The notes under the pieces: model-generated
What the model was told of the DNA's origin: nothing
Seen by the model: only the letters and a program-made list of their open reading frames with translations
The model's database searches: none
Origin: an uncultured Sutterella sp.
GTDB lineage: Bacteria > Pseudomonadota > Gammaproteobacteria > Burkholderiales > Burkholderiaceae_F
NCBI GenBank assembly: GCA_934249275.1
Contig: CAKQKT010000089.1
Span: forward strand, 1-7,669
Length of the DNA stretch: 7,669 nt
Reading direction: 5' to 3'
Part shown: positions 1 to 4,168 of the stretch, one piece after another
Numbering within the stretch: the first letter of the stretch is position 1
How the letters are laid out: the number at the start of each line of letters is the position of its first letter
Translations under genes and position numbers: made by a program

Positions 1-606
1 TGCGCCTTCCTGCATCAGGTCCTGCATCAGGTACAGGCGCCGTTGAAGCGCCTCCCGCTTTCAATCATCGAAATCTTCGGTCAGATCTGCGAATCCATGC
101 TCGAGCGCATGATGCTGCGCCAAATCGCGGACACGCCCGAGGCCATGTCCCTGCGCTGGCAGATCATGCGGCGCGCTTCCAATCATCTGATGATGCTGCC
201 GTTCCGCCACAATCTTTTGAAGAAGCTCTACGCGGCACGACGCGCGGGCGTTCTATCGGTTGGTGAAATCAATGATCTCACCGTCCGCGCCTGGAGCGAA
301 GTGCTCGGCGACACCGTCATGGGCCTTGAGCAATACATTTGGTGCTGGAAGCCACACTTCTATCGCCTCAACGGTAATTTCTATGACTGGCAATACACGT
401 TCGGCTACCTCGTGAGTCAGTCCCTCGCCGAAAGGTTCCTCAAGGACGGCAAAACGGTGGCCGGAAGCGATCTCACGCAGCTGGCGCTCGACGCCGCACG
501 GCTCGATTGCGACAAGCTCCTGCGAAAGCATCTGGATGCGGACATTCGCAGCCAATTGTTCTGGGAAAACGCCATCGACACCGCCGTGAATCTTTCCAAA
601 CAATGA
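1..606 (+). CDS. M3-family oligoendopeptidase (PepF-like), C-terminal part, 5' end off window
   Basis: The reading frame is open from base 1 and ends at TGA 604-606, giving the last 201 residues. M3 peptidases are cytoplasmic zinc metallopeptidases that cut short peptides. The match rests on the C-terminal catalytic block: His119 in KPHFY, then Tyr128 and Tyr132 in NFYDWQYTFGYL (fragment numbering). This follows the family pattern of a His, a Tyr nine residues on and a second Tyr four further on, before a glycine. Glu24 in SIIEIFGQICESM is the likely third zinc ligand. The usual spacing puts the HExxH motif immediately left of base 1. The tail RSQLFWENAI resembles the family's closing 'peFW..al' segment. 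A TTG at 43 is internal, not a start. The coding sequence begins with a 12-base tandem duplication (9-32). The next gene is 184 bases away, so no operon is apparent. No convincing terminator was seen; the stop runs into six T's. Confidence 0.8.
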   Translation, partial: CAFLHQVLHQVQAPLKRLPLSIIEIFGQICESMLERMMLRQIADTPEAMSLRWQIMRRASNHLMMLPFRHNLLKKLYAARRAGVLSVGEINDLTVRAWSEVLGDTVMGLEQYIWCWKPHFYRLNGNFYDWQYTFGYLVSQSLAERFLKDGKTVAGSDLTQLALDAARLDCDKLLRKHLDADIRSQLFWENAIDTAVNLSKQ

Positions 607-750
607 TTTTTTCACCCGGATTTTGAAAATACAAATGCATTGTGCGGCGATCGTTTCAAGACTTCAAGCAAACCTTTCGCATTCAGTTTGTTGTAAAAAC
701 ATCACGTGCCTGGATCAAAAATCCCCTTGAAAACGCCCCACAGCGTAAAA

Positions 751-781
751 TTGACGTCTAGTCCGCTCAAAAAACGATAAC
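751..781 (+). promoter_or_regulatory. Weak candidate sigma70 promoter for the 791 gene
   Basis: TTGACG (751-756) is a 5/6 match to the -35 box. The only -10-like hexamer at usable distance is GATAAC (776-781), with a long 19-base spacer. Transcription would start almost at the ATG at 791. That would fit the lack of a Shine-Dalgarno sequence, since such an mRNA would be leaderless or nearly so. The assignment is tentative. Confidence 0.25.
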
Positions 782-790
782 ACCGCTCTT

Positions 791-1378
791 ATGTCCAAAT
801 TTCTCGACCTTACCGACGCCGACGTTGCTCGCCTCAACGAGCAGTTCGGTGTTTCGCTCGCCAAGGCCGAGTGGAACAAGCGTCTCACCACGACGCCGAG
901 CTATTCCGCGCTTGTCCGCGCCTATTTCGACTGGCACATTTCCGAGCTGACCGATCTCGCGCTTGAAGACCGCTTTCCGATTGCCGATCTCGCCATGAGC
1001 GACGAGTATCCGCCCGTCATCGCCGAGACCCTCGAGCCCGAGGCCCGCGAACGCGCCGCCAACTTCATGATCGAAACCATCCGCCCGATTCCCGAAGACG
1101 GCACGGCCAGAGAAGAGCGAATCGATATTCTCACCCGCACGCTTCCCACCGGCGAAGCGCCCGATGCCGAATTCGTGCGCCGCGTCGTCTATCTTGCCGG
1201 CCGCTGGTACCATCGCCCCGACCTGATGGATCCCTTCGGAATGGACCTCCTCAGGGACTACCTCTTCAAGGCCTGGCCCGAGTACACGGGCGACAAGATC
1301 ACGCCTGAAAAGCTCCGCCTCTGGCGAACCTCCGAATACGTGATCGGCACCGTCACCGTCAATTCGACCCTCAATTGA
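791..1378 (+). CDS. Uncharacterised 195-residue soluble protein
   Basis: I do not recognise this protein. The ATG at 791 opens a 195-residue frame ending at TGA 1376-1378, with Burkholderiales-like coding character. It has no signal peptide, no hydrophobic span long enough for a membrane helix, no cysteines and no metal or nucleotide motif I can name. It is rich in acidic residues and looks mainly helical. A distinctive central-to-C-terminal stretch contains RRVVYLAGRWYHRPDLMDPFG (about residues 135-155), with clustered aromatic and basic residues. No purine-rich ribosome site precedes the ATG (the upstream bases are ACACCGCTCTT), so the start is less certain than for other genes, although no better in-frame start is evident. 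It stands alone: 184 bases separate it from the peptidase gene and 280 from the next, and a hairpin terminator follows. It is probably a lineage-restricted hypothetical gene. Confidence 0.75.
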   Translation: MSKFLDLTDADVARLNEQFGVSLAKAEWNKRLTTTPSYSALVRAYFDWHISELTDLALEDRFPIADLAMSDEYPPVIAETLEPEARERAANFMIETIRPIPEDGTAREERIDILTRTLPTGEAPDAEFVRRVVYLAGRWYHRPDLMDPFGMDLLRDYLFKAWPEYTGDKITPEKLRLWRTSEYVIGTVTVNSTLN

Positions 1379-1428
1379 GCCTCGCGCGCACCATTCCCCG
1401 CGCCGCCGGCGCTTTCGTTGCAGAAAAC

Positions 1429-1450
1429 TGACGCTCAAAGGCGTCATTTT
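1429..1450 (+). terminator. Candidate rho-independent terminator after the 791 gene
   Basis: TGACGC (1429-1434) and GCGTCA (1441-1446) form a perfect 6-bp stem around a 6-base loop, followed directly by TTTT (1447-1450). It sits about 50 bases after the stop codon. The T-run is short, so termination may be partial. Confidence 0.5.
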
Positions 1451-1501
1451 GCGCATTTGCGACAATCCAAGGCCCTGGGAGACGCCTCCTTTCATTCTTC
1501 G

Positions 1502-1510
1502 TGCGATAAT
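1502..1510 (+). promoter_or_regulatory. Candidate extended -10 promoter for the RlaP/WYL unit
   Basis: TGC followed by GATAAT (1505-1510) reads as an extended -10 element: TGn plus a 5/6 match to TATAAT. No -35 box lies at the normal distance, as expected for extended -10 promoters. Transcription would start near 1517, leaving a leader of about 140 bases that contains the palindrome at 1563-1574. Confidence 0.35.
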
Positions 1511-1562
1511 GGCCGAAACAAGACTTTCGGCATGATTTTCAGCAAATTTGATGCCGATTAGT

Positions 1563-1574
1563 TATCGTACGATA
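1563..1574. promoter_or_regulatory. 12-base perfect palindrome, possible operator
   Basis: TATCGTACGATA is a perfect 12-base palindrome, followed four bases later by the 8-base palindrome CGTGCACG (1578-1585). It lies 84 bases before the RlaP start, in an otherwise unstructured spacer. Dyads like this often bind dimeric regulators. The obvious candidate is the WYL protein encoded two genes on, but that link is inference. Confidence 0.4.
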
Positions 1575-1658
1575 CAACGTGCACGAACATAGATTCATTT
1601 AACGCGAACATCTCTCCATCTGTCGAGAACGTTCGAAAAAGACCCTCAGATCCCGACA

Positions 1659-2468
1659 ATGACTTCCACTGCTGAAGAAATGTTTGACGAAGCGAAGGCT
1701 CGACTGCGCCGCATCGAGGCCGAACACGGCATCAGAATTCTCTATGCCTGTGAAGCCGGCAGCCGCAGCTGGGGCTTTCCGTCGCCGACGTCCGACTACG
1801 ACATCCGCTTCATCTACGTCCGTCCGCTCAAGAGCTATCTCAAGCTGACGCCGCCCGCCGACAAGATCACGCTCGCCCAGGACGACCTCTGGGACATTTC
1901 GGGTTGGGACCTCAAGAAGAGCCTGACGCTTCTCAAGAAGGGCAACGTTTCGATCGTGCAGTGCCTCTATTCTCCGATCGTCTACCGCAATCATCCGCTC
2001 TTCCTTTCGGAGATCAGGAAGCTTCTCGACTACGGCGCGCCGCTGCCCCGCCTCTACTGGGCCTACCGCTCGATGGCGCAGTCGCACGTCTCGCACTTCC
2101 TGCTCGGTCATGAAACGATCGCCTACAAGCGCTTCCTCTACATTGTTCAGGGCCTTCTCGCCATGCGCTGGGTCGAAACCCGCAAGAGCATGCCGCCTGT
2201 GGTGTTCGAACAACTCGCCGAAGCACTCGTCACCGACGAAGGCCTTCGCGCCGAAATCGAAGCGCTTCTCAACATCCAGCGCAGCGCCGGCACGGTTGAG
2301 GAAGTCGGTCCGAAGACGCTCTTCCCGGGCGTTCTGGCTTTCATCGAATCGACGCTTGCCGAAACGCAGCCGCCCGCGAGCGAAGCCATCGACATCAACG
2401 AAGAGGTGCTCGACGAGTTCTACCTCAAGTGGCTCGGCGTTCAGGGACTCTCCTGCACCGGCATCTGA
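1659..2468 (+). CDS. RlaP-type (COG3541-like) predicted nucleotidyltransferase
   Basis: This 269-residue cytoplasmic protein carries the DNA polymerase beta-type nucleotidyltransferase signature near its N-terminus: G34-S35 in GSRSWGF, then SDYDIRF with Asp46 and Asp48 as the likely metal-binding pair. A third carboxylate is plausibly Asp79 in WDISGWDLKKSL. The block GSRSWGF...SDYDIRFIYV, then DISGWDLKK and SPIVY, is the pattern I associate with the RlaP family (Pfam 'RNA repair pathway DNA polymerase beta family', B. subtilis YcgL relatives). Family members are predicted from genome context to add nucleotides during RNA repair. Few have been tested biochemically, and no substrate can be read from the sequence. 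The rest is largely helical. No strong Shine-Dalgarno precedes the ATG. The WYL regulator gene follows after 79 bases on the same strand, which suggests co-transcription. No RNA ligase gene is adjacent. Confidence 0.82.
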   Translation: MTSTAEEMFDEAKARLRRIEAEHGIRILYACEAGSRSWGFPSPTSDYDIRFIYVRPLKSYLKLTPPADKITLAQDDLWDISGWDLKKSLTLLKKGNVSIVQCLYSPIVYRNHPLFLSEIRKLLDYGAPLPRLYWAYRSMAQSHVSHFLLGHETIAYKRFLYIVQGLLAMRWVETRKSMPPVVFEQLAEALVTDEGLRAEIEALLNIQRSAGTVEEVGPKTLFPGVLAFIESTLAETQPPASEAIDINEEVLDEFYLKWLGVQGLSCTGI

Positions 2469-2491
2469 TTTCCTCATCGAATCCTTCCTTC

Positions 2492-2522
2492 GAAGGGCGC
2501 CTTCACGATTTGGGCGCCCTTC
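2492..2522 (+). other. Strong intergenic hairpin between RlaP and WYL genes
   Basis: GAAGGGCGCC (2492-2501) pairs perfectly with GGCGCCCTTC (2513-2522) around an 11-base loop. No T-run follows on either strand, so it is not a standard terminator. It may act as an mRNA processing or stability element that sets expression of the two genes apart. Its left arm overlaps the 10-base palindrome CCTTCGAAGG (2487-2496), giving an alternative fold. Confidence 0.55.
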
Positions 2523-2547
2523 TCCACATCCAGCAACGGAGTCCTGA

Positions 2548-3549
2548 ATGGCCGGCAAATCCTCCTCACTCGACGAAGCCGTGACGCTCATCCAGATCAT
2601 CACCCGCATTCCGAAAGGAAGGCGGATTACGGCCCTTGAGCTTCAGCAGGAGCTTGAAGCCGCCGGCATTCCGATTCAGATCCGCACGCTTCAGCGCTAC
2701 CTCAAGACCATCGTCGAAACGGACGTCTTCGGCATTGAGTGCGACACCCGCGCGCGTCCCTACGGCTACAAGCAGAGCACCGCGGGCGGCAAGCTTCTCT
2801 CTCAGCAGATGTCGGTTCACGAAGGCCTGCTGCTGCGCCTCGCGCAGGAGCACATGCGCTTCATGATTCCTTCGACGCTCTCCAAGTCCCTCTCCCCCAT
2901 GTTCGACATGGCCTCGAAGAAGTTCAACGAGAATTTCCCGGGCTCCTCGAGAAAGGAGGAGGCCTGGCTCAAGAAGGTCGCCGTGGTGGGAAGCTCCCTT
3001 CCGCAGATGCCGCCGAAGATCGCCAAGTCGATTTTCGAAGCCGTGAGCGAAGCGCTCTTTCGCGAGCTCAAGCTCGAGGTCGAATACGTCAACTCGCGCG
3101 GCAAGCACGTCAAGAGCATCGTCACGCCGCTCGGCCTCGTGCAGCAGGACGTACGTCTTTATCTTGTCTGCACGTTCGAAAACTACGACAACGTGCGCCA
3201 TCTCGCCCTTCACCGCCTCTCCAGGGCCCGCGTCACCGAATTCGTCGCCGAGCGCCCGAAGGGGTTTTCGCTCGATGCCTACGTCGACTCCCGCCACTTC
3301 AACTATTCCGACGGCACGGGCGGCAACGTGGAGCTCTCCTTCCGCTTCACCAATGCCGTGACGGCCCTCAATCTGCAGGAGACGCCCTTCAACCGGACGC
3401 AGAAGATTGAGGAGCTCCCCGACGGCAGCTTCCGCCTGACCGTCATTCTCCCTGAATCGCGCCTGATCGACGGCTGGCTCGCCGTTTGGAGCGGCCCCGC
3501 AGGCATTACCGAACTCACCCGCACGCCGATCGACGCGCCCGCAGCCTGA
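2548..3549 (+). CDS. WYL-domain transcriptional regulator
   Basis: The product has 333 residues, the usual length for the YafY/WYL regulator class. Residues 1-75 form a helix-turn-helix DNA-binding region; the segment with ITALELQQELEAAGIPI and RTLQRYLKTI fits the helix pair. The WYL domain spans about 170-240 (LKLEVEYVNSRGK, then VTPLGLVQQDVRLYLVC). The name-giving motif appears as R203-L204-Y205-L206, so the Trp is replaced, and Arg223 in LALHRLSRA is the conserved ligand-pocket arginine. A C-terminal WCX-type extension follows (about 255-333). In known members the WYL domain senses a ligand, sometimes nucleic acid, and controls DNA binding, and these proteins often regulate stress, DNA-damage or phage-defence loci. 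The start is supported by GGAG at 2538-2541, six bases before ATG. It lies between the RlaP gene and the repeat-protein gene, 2 bases upstream of the latter, so it probably regulates its own unit. Confidence 0.88.
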   Translation: MAGKSSSLDEAVTLIQIITRIPKGRRITALELQQELEAAGIPIQIRTLQRYLKTIVETDVFGIECDTRARPYGYKQSTAGGKLLSQQMSVHEGLLLRLAQEHMRFMIPSTLSKSLSPMFDMASKKFNENFPGSSRKEEAWLKKVAVVGSSLPQMPPKIAKSIFEAVSEALFRELKLEVEYVNSRGKHVKSIVTPLGLVQQDVRLYLVCTFENYDNVRHLALHRLSRARVTEFVAERPKGFSLDAYVDSRHFNYSDGTGGNVELSFRFTNAVTALNLQETPFNRTQKIEELPDGSFRLTVILPESRLIDGWLAVWSGPAGITELTRTPIDAPAA

Positions 3550-3551
3550 TC

Positions 3552-3947
3552 ATGAAGAAAAGAGCGCTCCTCGCCGCTCTTGCCCTCGGCATTGCGGCTT
3601 CCATGCCGCTCGCGGCCGCCGGATTCTCGAATTATTCGAAGCCCGGACGCGTCTACAACGAGCGCGGCGCCTACGAAGGACGCATGGATGCCGACGGGCG
3701 CATGTACGACCGAACCGGACGTTATGTCGGCCGCGAGGATGCCGACGGCCGCCGCTATGACGCCTCCGGTCGCTATCTGGGCCGCACCGACGCAAACGGC
3801 CGCCGGTATGACGAAACGGGCCGCTTCACCGGCCGGCAGGATGAAAACGGTCGCAAGTACGACAGGTCCGGCCGATATCTCGGACGCGAAGACACAAACG
3901 GCAGACGATACGACAGAACGGGCCGATACCGCGGCGAGACGCGCTGA
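3552..3947 (+). CDS. Secreted Gly/Arg/Tyr-rich tandem-repeat protein (beta-flower-like)
   Basis: The product has 131 residues. The chosen ATG at 3552 begins MKKRALLAALALGIAASMPLAAA, a classic Sec signal peptide with probable cleavage after Ala23; an earlier in-frame start inside the WYL gene would bury it. The mature part is almost entirely six 17-residue repeats from about residue 29, of the form D-x-x-G-R-x-Y-D-x-x-G-R-Y-x-G-R-x. The first copy is degenerate and the last is truncated by the stop. It contains 25 arginines and should be strongly basic. The pattern resembles the '5-fold beta-flower' repeats seen in some secreted bacterial proteins, which suggests a small closed beta structure in the periplasm or outside the cell. 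Its function is unknown; binding to an anionic partner is speculation. The start is 2 bases after the WYL stop, with no clear ribosome site of its own, so it is probably translated by coupling. Confidence 0.72.
   Translation: MKKRALLAALALGIAASMPLAAAGFSNYSKPGRVYNERGAYEGRMDADGRMYDRTGRYVGREDADGRRYDASGRYLGRTDANGRRYDETGRFTGRQDENGRKYDRSGRYLGREDTNGRRYDRTGRYRGETR
3636..3944 (+). repeat. 51-base tandem repeat, six copies, coding
   Basis: Units start at 3636, 3687, 3738, 3789, 3840 and 3891, each 51 bases (17 codons); the last is followed by one extra codon and the stop. The protein pattern is kept strictly. The DNA differs mainly at synonymous or variable positions, with recurring GACGGCCGCCGCTATGA-like cores. 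This suggests an old amplification maintained by selection on the protein, not a recent duplication. Confidence 0.85.
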
Positions 3948-3983
3948 AGATCCGTCTTCCTCTTGTTGCCTAAAAATCACGCA

Positions 3984-4017
3984 CCTTTGAAATGCGCTAT
4001 TCAAAGGGAGAATAGCG
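3984..4017 (+). promoter_or_regulatory. Two overlapping, mutually exclusive hairpins
   Basis: CCTTTGA (3984-3990) pairs with TCAAAGG (4001-4007). CGCTATTC (3995-4002) pairs with GAATAGCG (4010-4017). The arms share bases 4001-4002 and interleave, so only one hairpin can form at a time. No T-run follows. It lies between the repeat-protein stop and the FNR-like box. It could mark the 3' end of the upstream mRNA, or be a DNA-level operator. Confidence 0.4.
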
Positions 4018-4028
4018 AGAGCAAGCCA

Positions 4029-4042
4029 TTGACGTCGGTCAA
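4029..4042. promoter_or_regulatory. FNR/CRP-family binding site candidate upstream of the reductase
   Basis: TTGAC-GTCG-GTCAA is a perfect dyad with the 5-4-5 spacing of FNR-family boxes (FNR consensus TTGAT-N4-ATCAA; related regulators tolerate C/G at the inner position). The dyad extends one base each way (ATTGAC/GTCAAT, 4028-4043). It lies about 127 bases before the reductase ATG. A loose -10 candidate, TATCAG (4073-4078), lies downstream at a distance usable for activation. An oxygen-sensing activator site fits an anaerobic respiratory gene. Confidence 0.5.
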
Positions 4043-4117
4043 TAAGAATCATTCTCTTTTCACATTTGCGACTATCAGCCTGTGCCGGCCTTGTCTATTC
4101 TCGTAAGAACGCACTGC

Positions 4118-4137
4118 GCCTCCCGGGCTCGGGAGGC
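4118..4137 (+). promoter_or_regulatory. GC-rich hairpin in the reductase mRNA leader
   Basis: GCCTCCCG (4118-4125) and CGGGAGGC (4130-4137) form a perfect 8-bp stem closed by the 4-base loop GGCT. It ends 16 bases before the AAAGGAG ribosome site. There is no T-run, so it is not a terminator. It could stabilise the 5' end of the mRNA or affect translation. I see no recognisable molybdenum-cofactor riboswitch around it. Confidence 0.55.
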
Positions 4138-4153
4138 CGAATGCTGACAAAAG

Positions 4154-4160
4154 AAAGGAG
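4154..4160 (+). promoter_or_regulatory. Ribosome binding site that fixes the reductase start
   Basis: AAAGGAG lies eight bases before ATG 4169. A GTG at 4160 in the same frame overlaps this site and would add only three residues, so ATG 4169 is the preferred start. Confidence 0.8.
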
Positions 4161-4168
4161 TGATTACC

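Noticed and set aside
607..790. Possible RNA gene or terminator in the spacer after the peptidase gene
   Set aside because: Only a T-run after the stop, the short direct repeat TCAAG and a 5-bp dyad are present; there is no convincing stem-loop with a T-run and no tRNA-like fold.
767..1495. Minus-strand open frame of 242 residues
   Set aside because: It mirrors the 791-1378 gene and runs through its terminator hairpin. The plus-strand frame has the more protein-like composition, although neither belongs to a known family.
1599..3297. Minus-strand open frames of 336 and 243 residues (1599-2609, 2566-3297)
   Set aside because: They lie opposite the RlaP and WYL genes, which have recognisable motifs. 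The antisense translations show no family features.
3486..3551. Earlier start for the repeat protein inside the WYL gene
   Set aside because: It would place 22 charged residues before an obvious Sec signal peptide and overlap the WYL coding sequence; ATG 3552 is preferred.
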